Of a stretch of DNA of 6,402 nt, positions 1 to 5,034 are shown piece by piece. The position numbers and the translations under genes are program-made. The notes under the pieces are model-generated. The model ran no database searches, had not been told where the DNA came from, and saw only the letters and a program-made list of their open reading frames with translations. Source of the stretch: Oscillospiraceae bacterium (GTDB lineage: Bacteria; Bacillota; Clostridia; Oscillospirales; Oscillospiraceae); assembly GCA_902783825.1 (NCBI GenBank), contig CACZSJ010000128.1:1-6402 (forward strand). The letters are read 5' to 3'. Positions within the stretch are counted from its first letter, which is position 1. Every line of letters begins with the position of its first letter.

Positions 1-22
1 GACGCTGGCTGCCATCCTGTTT

Positions 23-30
23 GAGAGGAG
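23..30 (+). promoter_or_regulatory. Ribosome binding site deciding the start of the YwaF-like gene
   Basis: GAGAGGAG is a strong Shine-Dalgarno match. It is 1 nt from the ATG at 32 (too close for normal initiation) and 7 nt from the in-frame GTG at 38 (ideal). This supports GTG as the working start. Confidence 0.6.
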
Positions 31-37
31 TATGCCC

Positions 38-841
38 GTGGGGAAAAACCAGGAATTCTGGATTATGAGACCGGGAAGCCCCGTGTTTTTGCTATGCCTG
101 GGCGCATTTTTGCTGCTGCTTTTGCTTGCCAGCCTGCTGCTGCGTGGAAAGAGCGAGCGGGTGAGGCAATGGGTTTTGGTGGGCGCCTGTATGATCACGC
201 TGCTGGGCTTTGTGCTGTATAAATACGCGCTGTCTTTGGATCACGACTTCAACGTGATCACGGCGGACATGGGCGGCTTCAATTGGTGGGGCGAGCTGCC
301 GCTGCAGCTGTGCAACATCAACATGCTGCTGATTCCGGTGGCGGTGCTGCGCAAAAGCAGACCGCTGCAAAGCTTTTGTTTTTTCCTGGGTCCCCTGGGC
401 GCTCTGATGGCGCTGCTGATGCCGGGAAACGGGTTTGACGGCTACTCCCTGCTGCTGCCGCGGATGCTGGGTTATTACGGGACTCACTTTATGGTGGTGA
501 TCGAAGGCCTGGCACTGCTCACCTTCGGTCTGTACCGGCCTCATGTTCGGGATTTGCCTCGTGCTATGCTGAGCGCGCTTGCCATTGCGCTGGGGGTTTT
601 TCTGATCAACATGCTCCTGCGCTGGAGCGGCCTGCATCCCAAGGCCAACTACTTTTTCGCTGTGGAGACGGAGGGAAATTTCCTGCTGGAGATCTTTCAC
701 AGCTGGATTCCGATTCCCTTTTTGTATCTGTTGCCCTGCCTGATCATCCTGGGGGGCTACATGCTGATCGTTACGCTGCCGCTTGCCCTGGCGGAGCGGC
801 TGCGGACAAAAAAAGACGGGGCAGCGTTTCCCCGGGAATGA
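38..841 (+). CDS. YwaF/TMEM164-family seven-helix integral membrane protein
   Basis: The product is a very hydrophobic protein of about 267 residues. Counted from the ATG at 32, about seven membrane segments are visible, near residues 17-37, 46-66, 86-107, 112-131, 144-167, 178-198 and 226-250. The family hallmark is the conserved stretch ELPLQLCNI in helix 3, followed by a Pro/Gly loop and a histidine in 'YYGTHFMVV'. This pattern fits the bacterial YwaF family, related to eukaryotic TMEM164, whose bacterial function is not established. Length is normal for the family. Start choice: AGGAG at 26-30 lies only 1 nt before ATG 32 but 7 nt before GTG 38, so GTG 38 is preferred; ATG 65 is a weaker third option. 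The frame is open back to base 2, so a longer N-terminus cannot be excluded. The next gene follows 13 nt downstream and is probably co-transcribed. The family call is fairly sure; the role is unknown. Confidence 0.85.
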   Translation: MGKNQEFWIMRPGSPVFLLCLGAFLLLLLLASLLLRGKSERVRQWVLVGACMITLLGFVLYKYALSLDHDFNVITADMGGFNWWGELPLQLCNINMLLIPVAVLRKSRPLQSFCFFLGPLGALMALLMPGNGFDGYSLLLPRMLGYYGTHFMVVIEGLALLTFGLYRPHVRDLPRAMLSALAIALGVFLINMLLRWSGLHPKANYFFAVETEGNFLLEIFHSWIPIPFLYLLPCLIILGGYMLIVTLPLALAERLRTKKDGAAFPRE

Positions 842-854
842 AAGGAGAAGGCTG

Positions 855-1109
855 ATGCAGGAAGAGACAAGGGGCAGTGTAGTGGCGGTCTCCCGGCAAT
901 GGTGGCTGAAAGTCAACACCAAGCCGATCCGGATATCCGGCGCGGACGGAGCCGTTTACCCGCATATTCTCAAGGTGAGATATTGGGTAGACGGGGTGGA
1001 ATACGTCAAGAGACATTGGCTTCCCGCGGGAAAGCCGGTTCCCGCTGTGGGGACGGAAGTGACCGTCCTGTATGAGCGGGACAATCCCGGCAAAGCGAAG
1101 CTGCTGTGA
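855..1109 (+). CDS. Small uncharacterised beta-rich protein (84 aa)
   Basis: This is an 84-residue soluble protein with no signal peptide or membrane helix. The start is the ATG at 855, set by AAAGGAG at 841-847 with a 7-nt spacer; the same frame is open upstream inside the previous gene, but no start there has comparable support. Alternating hydrophobic residues suggest a small beta-barrel: strands near residues 7-12, 16-22, 36-43, 48-54 and 68-73. The pattern of a 'VRYWVDGVEYVKRHW' hairpin followed by 'VGTEVTVLYERDNPGKAKL' recalls the extracytoplasmic beta domain of DUF3592-type proteins, in which a G-x-V-x-V-x-Y strand is followed by an Asn-Pro turn; this resemblance is tentative. It follows the YwaF-like gene by 13 nt and ends at a strong terminator, so the two likely form one operon. 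I cannot assign a function. Confidence 0.8.
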   Translation: MQEETRGSVVAVSRQWWLKVNTKPIRISGADGAVYPHILKVRYWVDGVEYVKRHWLPAGKPVPAVGTEVTVLYERDNPGKAKLL

Positions 1110-1113
1110 GGCG

Positions 1114-1158
1114 AAAAGAGAGCAGACAGGAAGAGAAATCCTGTCTGCTCTCTTTTTT
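1114..1158 (+). terminator. Strong bidirectional intrinsic terminator
   Basis: An 18-bp perfect stem (1114-1131 with 1139-1156) encloses the 7-nt loop AGAGAAA and runs into a T-tract on the plus strand (1153-1158). The left arm begins with four A, giving a short T-run on the minus strand. It begins 5 nt after the 84-aa gene and 12 nt past the stop of the convergent minus-strand gene, so it can serve both. Confidence 0.93.
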
Positions 1159-1170
1159 GCTGTGTCGTGC

Positions 1171-1485
1171 TTAAGCCGACAGCCCGACCTCCTGCCGGGC
1201 GGCGGCCCGATCCAGGGCGATGTTTCGAAAGCACAGCACGATATCGGCGGTCACCATGGCAATGTCGGCAAAATAGAACCAGATGGAATAGGCCCATACG
1301 CCGGTCAGCCGCCAGGCGATCAGCTTGCCGGTCAGCCCCACCAGATAGCCGAACACGACGATGAATTCAAACACAAGGCTCTTGCCTTTGGCAGTCCGGG
1401 ATCGCCAGGACTTGAGTATGTTAAACGGCCAGGAGCAGCCGAAGGCCACCAGCATCCCTACTTCACATAGCTGTACCCATTCCAT
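1171..1485 (-). CDS. Small three-helix membrane protein, PQ-loop/SemiSWEET-like
   Basis: This 104-residue protein has three predicted membrane helices, near residues 5-24, 36-56 and 66-87, with a short charged C-terminal tail. The first helix ends in 'CSWPFNILKSWRSRTAKGKSL'. This resembles the PQ-loop signature of SemiSWEET/MtN3 transporters, in which a Pro in helix 1 is followed by a basic linker of the type K-S-A-K-G-x-S-L and then helix 2. The three-helix size also matches a SemiSWEET half-transporter, which would dimerise. The usual Pro-Gln is Pro-Phe here, so the substrate and even transport activity are uncertain. The start is the ATG at 1485, with GGGAGGA at 1493-1499 and a 7-nt spacer. 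It has its own near-consensus promoter and is divergent from the NUDIX gene. The gene is well supported; the family call is inference. Confidence 0.85.
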   Translation of the reverse strand: MEWVQLCEVGMLVAFGCSWPFNILKSWRSRTAKGKSLVFEFIVVFGYLVGLTGKLIAWRLTGVWAYSIWFYFADIAMVTADIVLCFRNIALDRAAARQEVGLSA

Positions 1486-1518
1486 TGCGAAATCCTCCCT
1501 TTTCCTGTCTTCAGGCTG

Positions 1519-1547
1519 ATTATACCGCAGCCGAGGAAAAATGCCAA
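1519..1547 (-). promoter_or_regulatory. Sigma-A promoter of the SemiSWEET-like gene
   Basis: On the minus strand there is TTGGCA (1542-1547), a 17-nt spacer, then a perfect TATAAT (1519-1524). Transcription would start near 1512, giving a leader of about 27 nt that includes the GGGAGGA ribosome binding site. Near-consensus elements at ideal spacing make this one of the best promoters in the window. Confidence 0.85.
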
Positions 1548-1559
1548 GGCTATTTCAGC

Positions 1560-1588
1560 TTGCAAAGGGGAAGGGGCTGTGCTAAAGT
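1560..1588 (+). promoter_or_regulatory. Probable sigma-A promoter of the NUDIX gene, extended -10
   Basis: TTGCAA (1560-1565), a 17-nt spacer and TAAAGT (1583-1588) form a plausible promoter, with the extended -10 motif TGC directly upstream (1580-1582). The start would be near 1595, leaving a leader of about 45 nt. The -10 is off consensus, so confidence is moderate. Confidence 0.5.
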
Positions 1589-1639
1589 GGATCCACAGAA
1601 GGCTCGTCCGGGAAGGCGGCCTGTGAGGGAGGAAAGAGC

Positions 1640-2251
1640 ATGGATCAGATTGTATCATGGGCCGGAGAGCTGCAGAGCCTTGCCCAGGCGGGGCTGTATT
1701 ACAGCCGGGATGTATACGATCAGGAGCGCTTTCAGCGCGTTCGGGAGATTGCGGCGGAGATGCTGGCGGAACGGACGGGACTGTCCCTGGAGAAGGTACA
1801 AGAGCTTTTTTGCGCGGACGTAGGCTATCAGACGCCGAAGATCGACACCCGGGCCGCCATCTTCCAGGAAGGTCGGATCCTGCTGGTGCAGGAGCGCAGC
1901 GGGGGCTGGGCGCTCCCCGGCGGCTGGTGTGAATACAATCTCTCACCGGGCGAGAATGTGGTCAAAGAAGCCAAGGAAGAGGCGGGGCTGGATGTGCGCG
2001 TGCTGTCTCTGATCGCGGTACAGGATCGGGCGCGGCATAACCTGCCGGCCTATGCCTACGGTGTGGTGAAGATGTTTTTCCTGTGCCAGGCTATAGGCGG
2101 AGGCTTCCAGGCCAACTCGGAGACGCTGGCCAGCGCCTATTTTTCCGAGGACGCGCTGCCGCCGATGGCGGAGGAAAAATGCAGCCGGGAGCAGGTGCTG
2201 CTTTGTTTCCGCGCCATGCGGGAAAAACAGTGGACCACCCTGTTTGAATAG
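1640..2251 (+). CDS. NUDIX hydrolase with N-terminal NUDIX_N helical domain (YjhB / CDP-choline pyrophosphatase type)
   Basis: This 203-residue protein has two domains. Residues 1-65 form the helical NUDIX_N domain, with the typical 'LQSLAQAGLYYSRDVYD' start and 'TGLSLEKVQELF' end. Residues 66-200 form the catalytic alpha/beta NUDIX fold. The NUDIX box spans G95 to L117 and ends in KEAKEEAGL, so the metal-binding residues E110, E113 and E114 are present. The first conserved Glu of the box is L101 and the Arg is K109, as I recall being usual in this subfamily, where 'GGW' begins the box. Family knowledge: such two-domain enzymes cleave nucleoside-diphosphate-linked substrates such as ADP-ribose (YjhB annotation) or CDP-choline (CDP-Chase of Bacillus cereus) in the cytoplasm. 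The substrate cannot be read from sequence here. AGGGAGG at 1626-1632 with a 7-nt spacer fixes the start. It is monocistronic and divergent from the small membrane protein gene. Confidence 0.93.
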   Translation: MDQIVSWAGELQSLAQAGLYYSRDVYDQERFQRVREIAAEMLAERTGLSLEKVQELFCADVGYQTPKIDTRAAIFQEGRILLVQERSGGWALPGGWCEYNLSPGENVVKEAKEEAGLDVRVLSLIAVQDRARHNLPAYAYGVVKMFFLCQAIGGGFQANSETLASAYFSEDALPPMAEEKCSREQVLLCFRAMREKQWTTLFE

Positions 2252-2255
2252 AAAA

Positions 2256-2311
2256 GACGTAAAGCCCGGAGGGCGACGACGAAATCGTCAAGCCTCCGGG
2301 CTTTGCACGTC
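2256..2311. terminator. Long bulged hairpin between convergent genes, probable terminator
   Basis: GACGT plus AAAGCCCGGAGG (2256-2272) pairs with CCTCCGGGCTTT (2293-2304) and, after a 2-nt GC bulge, ACGTC (2307-2311), giving about 17 bp. The apical region holds a second small hairpin, GACG-AAAT-CGTC (2278-2289). On the plus strand only three T follow the main stem. On the minus strand the stem is followed by TTTACGTCTTTTC, which is a better though interrupted T-rich tail, so termination of the minus-strand zinc-ribbon gene is the more likely use. Confidence 0.65.
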
Positions 2312-2324
2312 ACAGGAGCGGGGT

Positions 2325-2549
2325 TTATTCTCCAAAGCCGCCGCGCATGACCTTTCCGATGTTCCACAGATGCGCCGCTTTTCCTGCGACTGGCCGCCGA
2401 TCCTCCGGTGTCTTAAATTCCAGCGCGGCGGTCTGCGCGCCGCAGTCCATGCACATGACGGACCAGCACCAGCCGTTTTCTTCTGACAGCAGGCCGGCAC
2501 CGCCGCAATAGGGACAGTCCTGCAAAATGAATTCTTCGTGAATGTTCAT
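2325..2549 (-). CDS. Lar-like zinc-ribbon protein (74 aa)
   Basis: This small protein carries the core pattern of the Lar restriction-alleviation zinc-ribbon family: 'LQDCPYCGGAG' with C12 and C15, an aromatic GW-containing hairpin, then 'VMCMDCGAQT' with C33 and C36, and a C-terminal 'KAAHLWNIGK' that matches the conserved Ala/Trp-Asn end of the domain. The four cysteines should bind one zinc. An extra Cys at 28 lies between the pairs. Family knowledge: the founding phage-type Lar protein modulates type I restriction, but most members are uncharacterised small zinc ribbons, so restriction alleviation should not be assumed. Start choice: GGAG at 2557-2560 is 7 nt from the ATG at 2549 but only 1 nt from the in-frame ATG at 2555, favouring 2549. 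No restriction-modification gene or phage gene lies nearby. It has its own promoter and a probable terminator. Confidence 0.82.
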   Translation of the reverse strand: MNIHEEFILQDCPYCGGAGLLSEENGWCWSVMCMDCGAQTAALEFKTPEDRRPVAGKAAHLWNIGKVMRGGFGE

Positions 2550-2602
2550 GTTCATTCTCCAATCGTACAAGACCCGCCGGGCGGGCGGAATGTTCTGTCG
2601 CC

Positions 2603-2631
2603 AGTATACCACGGCTGCCACGGAAGCACAA
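2603..2631 (-). promoter_or_regulatory. Promoter of the Lar-like gene, extended -10
   Basis: Minus-strand TATACT (2603-2608) is preceded directly by TGG (2609-2611), an extended -10, and by a weak -35 TTGTGC (2626-2631) at 17 nt. The start would be near 2596, with a leader of about 47 nt. That leader contains a GC-rich hairpin with a 5-bp stem (2573-2585) 12 nt before the ribosome binding site. Confidence 0.7.
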
Positions 2632-2641
2632 GGGAAAGCGA

Positions 2642-2667
2642 GAAAAAGACGGCGAGGGCCCGAGCCG
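2642..2667 (-). terminator. Weak candidate terminator downstream of mnmE
   Basis: On the minus strand a GC-rich imperfect inverted repeat (2650-2667, outer CGGC paired with GCCG) is followed by a run of five T (2643-2647). The stem is short with a large loop, so it is not convincing. The rest of the 2622-2748 gap holds GC-rich sequence with several short CCGG repeats and no gene I can support. Confidence 0.3.
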
Positions 2668-2748
2668 GCTCTTCCGGTGTCTGCCTGAGCGGCGAGACCC
2701 GGCTTTCCGGATGAGGGCGCTCTTCCCCCACAGCGGGAAGCTGGAGCG

Positions 2749-4107
2749 CTATTTGCCTACGCAGAAACGCTGAAAAATCCGATTGGTTACGTCTTCCCGG
2801 ACGGTGCGGCCGCTCAGCTCTCCCAGTGCGGCCATGGCGGCTTCCGTTTCGGTCAGCACGATATCCGGCGTCATTCCCTGACCCATGGCTTCCTGGGCCG
2901 CTTCCAGCGCGGCAATGGCCCGGCGGATGGCGTCCGCCTGTCGGGCGTTGGTGAGGATTTCACCGGCGGGGACGGCGGGGTAGGGAAACAGCGCCTCGAT
3001 GGTCTTCTCCAGCTCCTCCAAACCCTGGCCGGTGACGGAGCTGACCCGAACCACCGGGAGATGGGTTTCCGGCAGGGGCGCGCTTTGCTCCAGATCGCGC
3101 TTGGAGAGGACGACAAGCCCCTGGGGCGCGTCCTCCGCCGCGGCGATCAGCGCCAGATCCTCCCGGGTGCAGGGCGCGTTGCCGTCCACCACGGCGATTA
3201 CCAGCTCCGCCTGAGACAGGGCCGCCCGGCTGCGCTGGACACCCAACTTCTCCACCGGGTCGGCGGTATCCCGGATCCCGGCGGTATCGGTGAGACGCAG
3301 CAGCACCCGGCCGAGCCGCAGCCGCTCCTCAATGGTGTCCCGGGTGGTGCCGGGAATCTCGGTGACGATGGCCCGCTCATAGCCAAGCAAAGCGTTGAGC
3401 AGGGAGCTTTTTCCTGCGTTGGGACGGCCGATGATGGCGGCGGGAATGCCGCTGTTCATGAAGCGGCCCCGCTCAAAGGTGGACAGCAGGCCGCGGAGCT
3501 TGTCCAGCGCGTCGGACAGGGTATGGGTATAGGCGGTCAGGCGGAAGTCCTCGATCTCCTCGTCCGGATAGTCCAGCACCGCGTGATAGTGGGCGCTGAT
3601 ATCCGTCAGCGCAGCATACAGGACTTCCACTTTGCCGCCGATGGCGCCGGAAAGCTGTCCGGCCGCGTTTTTTGCCGCCTCCACGCTTTCCGCGTCGATG
3701 AGATCCGCCACAGCCTCGGCGGCGCTCAATTCCAGGCGGCCGTTGAGGAAGGCGCGCTTGGTGAATTCTCCGGGGCCGGCCTGCCGTGCGCCCAGAGCAA
3801 ACAGCTCCTCCAGCGCGGCCCGGAGCATCACGGGAGAGCCGTGACACTGAAACTCCACGGTGTCCTCCCCGGTGTAGCTATGGGGGGCGCGGCTGAGCGT
3901 GCACAGACAGAGATCCAGAAGCTCGCCCCGGGCGGTATGCAGAGCGCCGTAGACCAGCTTGCGATCCGGCTGGGCGGACATGGGCCCGCCGGAGGCGGGG
4001 CGAAACAGCGCGTCGGCGAGGGCCAGCGCCCGGTCGCCGGACAAACGGAGGATCCCTATGGCGGCCACTTGCGAGCCGGTGGCGATGGCGGCAATGGTAT
4101 CAGACAT
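2749..4107 (-). CDS. mnmE: tRNA uridine-5-carboxymethylaminomethyl(34) synthesis GTPase MnmE
   Basis: MnmE works with MnmG to place the (carboxymethyl)aminomethyl group on wobble U34 of certain tRNAs, using a formyl-tetrahydrofolate-type one-carbon unit and GTP hydrolysis. The 452 residues match family length. Residues 1-118 form the folate-binding N-terminal domain, starting 'DTIAAIAT' and including 'GEFTKRAF'. A helical domain contains 'LNGRLELSAAEAVADLIDA', and the inserted G domain covers about 220-375. Visible G motifs are G1 GRPNAGKS (227-234), G2 TTRD (254-257), G3 DTAG (274-277) and G5-like SSVTG (356-360). The G4 motif is SKRD (335-338) where NKxD is usual. The C-terminal catalytic Cys is C449 in FCVGK. 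AAGGAG at 4116-4121 with an 8-nt spacer supports the ATG at 4107. It lies downstream of rex on the same strand, separated by a terminator; mnmG is not in the window. Confidence 0.98.
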   Translation of the reverse strand: MSDTIAAIATGSQVAAIGILRLSGDRALALADALFRPASGGPMSAQPDRKLVYGALHTARGELLDLCLCTLSRAPHSYTGEDTVEFQCHGSPVMLRAALEELFALGARQAGPGEFTKRAFLNGRLELSAAEAVADLIDAESVEAAKNAAGQLSGAIGGKVEVLYAALTDISAHYHAVLDYPDEEIEDFRLTAYTHTLSDALDKLRGLLSTFERGRFMNSGIPAAIIGRPNAGKSSLLNALLGYERAIVTEIPGTTRDTIEERLRLGRVLLRLTDTAGIRDTADPVEKLGVQRSRAALSQAELVIAVVDGNAPCTREDLALIAAAEDAPQGLVVLSKRDLEQSAPLPETHLPVVRVSSVTGQGLEELEKTIEALFPYPAVPAGEILTNARQADAIRRAIAALEAAQEAMGQGMTPDIVLTETEAAMAALGELSGRTVREDVTNRIFQRFCVGK

Positions 4108-4137
4108 GAGAGCATCTCCTTGATGGGACAGATAGCG

Positions 4138-4164
4138 AAAAAAGCTTCCCGAGGGAAGCTTTTT
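4138..4164 (-). terminator. Intrinsic terminator between rex and mnmE
   Basis: An 11-bp stem pairs AAAAAGCTTCC (4139-4149) with GGAAGCTTTTT (4154-4164) around a 4-nt loop. On the minus strand it ends in six T (4138-4143) and lies about 23 nt after the rex stop and about 31 nt before the mnmE start. T-tracts on both sides make it usable in either direction. It should end much of the rex transcript before mnmE. Confidence 0.85.
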
Positions 4165-4186
4165 CTATTGCAGTTTTCAGACGGGC

Positions 4187-4864
4187 TCAGCCCTGCTTTT
4201 CCGAACGGGCGGCCTTGATGGCGTTTTCGTCCCGCCGCTCAGAAATGAAGTAGCTCAGCGACAGCAGGCTGTCAGAGAAATGGATGTTTTCCACAATGGG
4301 GGTGTTGCTGTTGGGCTCGGTCAATTCCACGTTGGTAAAGTTCCAAATGGCCTCTACGCCGTTTTCCGTCAGGGTTTTGGTGACGGTGACCGCCACGTCC
4401 TTGGGCACGGTGAGTACGGCCACATCCACAGGATGGCTCTGGATATAGCTGACCAGATCCTCCATGGAAAGGATGGGCACGCCCCCAAAGGTGGTGCCGA
4501 TGAGGGAGGGCTTGATGTCAAAGGCGGCAGCCAGGTGGAAGCCCCAATCGGAAAAGCAGAAGTTATCCATCAACGCATGGCCGATGTTGCCCACGCCTAC
4601 AAGAATGGCGCTGTAACCCCGGTCCATTCCCAGGATTCCTGCGATCTGCGAGCGCAGCACCGGGACGTTATACCCGTAGCCCTGCTGTCCAAACTCCCCA
4701 AAGCAACTGAAATCCTGACGGATCTGGGAGGGGGTCAAGCCAAGCTGCTGCCCCAGTTCAAAAGAAGAAATCCGGTTGACACCGTTCTCGCTCAGTTCAT
4801 CTAGCTTGCGCAGGTAACGGGGGAGACGGCGAATGACATTGTTGGAAACCTTAAGACGCTTCAC
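4187..4864 (-). CDS. rex: Redox-sensing transcriptional repressor Rex
   Basis: Rex is a dimeric cytoplasmic repressor that senses the NADH/NAD+ ratio; NADH binding releases it from DNA. In anaerobic Firmicutes it controls fermentation and NADH-reoxidation genes. The 225-residue protein has an N-terminal winged helix (about 1-75), with 'IRRLPRYLRKLDEL' and the signature 'LGLTPSQIRQDFSCFGEFG' followed by 'QGYGY'. A Rossmann domain follows, with the dinucleotide loop GVGNIG (90-95) and the acidic end of beta-2 in 'AAFDIKPSLIG' (D116), which favours NADH over NADPH. The C-terminal swapped helix carries 'SLLSLSYFISERR'. Translation starts at GTG (4864), with AAGGAG at 4873-4878 and an 8-nt spacer; I see no better ATG. 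Its own strong promoter and a Rex-box-like palindrome lie upstream, suggesting autoregulation. Confidence 0.97.
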   Translation of the reverse strand: MKRLKVSNNVIRRLPRYLRKLDELSENGVNRISSFELGQQLGLTPSQIRQDFSCFGEFGQQGYGYNVPVLRSQIAGILGMDRGYSAILVGVGNIGHALMDNFCFSDWGFHLAAAFDIKPSLIGTTFGGVPILSMEDLVSYIQSHPVDVAVLTVPKDVAVTVTKTLTENGVEAIWNFTNVELTEPNSNTPIVENIHFSDSLLSLSYFISERRDENAIKAARSEKQG

Positions 4865-4915
4865 GACAACTGCTCCTTCATCTATGCTATGGGAGACGCC
4901 TGAAAGACGCCCATA

Positions 4916-4933
4916 GTGTTAAAATTTTGATGT
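4916..4933. promoter_or_regulatory. Candidate Rex operator at the rex start site
   Basis: The 18-bp dyad, read on the minus strand, is ACATCAAAATTTTAACAC. It matches the Rex-box layout TTGTTAA-N4-TTAACAA at 6 of 7 positions in one half and 3 of 7 in the other, with a symmetric AATT centre. It covers the predicted transcription start of rex, where bound repressor would block initiation. Autoregulation is inferred. Confidence 0.5.
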
Positions 4934-4939
4934 ACTCGC

Positions 4940-4968
4940 ATTATAACATACACAAACTGCCTGTTCAA
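4940..4968 (-). promoter_or_regulatory. Sigma-A promoter of rex
   Basis: Minus-strand TTGAAC (4963-4968), a 17-nt spacer and a perfect TATAAT (4940-4945), preceded by an extended -10 TGT (4946-4948). The predicted start is near 4933, with a leader of about 70 nt before the GTG start. Confidence 0.88.
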
Positions 4969-4998
4969 GTGAAAAATTTAATGATCTCGGGTTTCGCG

Positions 4999-5016
4999 AA
5001 AAAAACAGCATGTTTT
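4999..5016 (-). terminator. Weak candidate terminator downstream of the EamA gene
   Basis: On the minus strand AAAACA-TGC-TGTTTT forms a 6-bp AT-rich hairpin (5002-5016) ending in a run of seven T (4999-5005), 18 nt after the stop codon. A short GGAG/CTCC pairing lies just before it. The T-tract is good but the stem is weak. Confidence 0.4.
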
Positions 5017-5034
5017 GGAGGACGACTCCCGCAT

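Noticed and set aside
1..68. Possible tail of an upstream gene ending at TGA 22-24 or TGA 66-68
   Set aside because: Too little sequence remains to tell a coding tail from chance; the TGA at 66-68 overlaps a weaker alternative ATG but nothing else supports it.
92..922. Minus-strand open frame of 276 codons antisense to the YwaF-like gene
   Set aside because: It is extremely Gln/His/Arg-rich, as expected from reading Leu-rich membrane codons backwards, with no domain signature.
1072..1470. Plus-strand frame of 132 codons from the 84-aa gene through the terminator
   Set aside because: It crosses a strong terminator and is antisense to a better supported membrane protein gene with its own promoter and ribosome binding site.
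2622..2748. Several CCGG/GCCGG repeats in the gap downstream of mnmE, checked as a repeat or RNA element
   Set aside because: The repeats are short, irregularly spaced and expected by chance in GC-rich sequence; no array or stable structure stands out.
3061..4218. Plus-strand open frame of 385 codons antisense to mnmE
   Set aside because: It lies opposite a clear, full-length mnmE, has Gly/Gln/Arg-rich composition with no recognisable motif, and is a codon-bias shadow typical of GC-rich genes.
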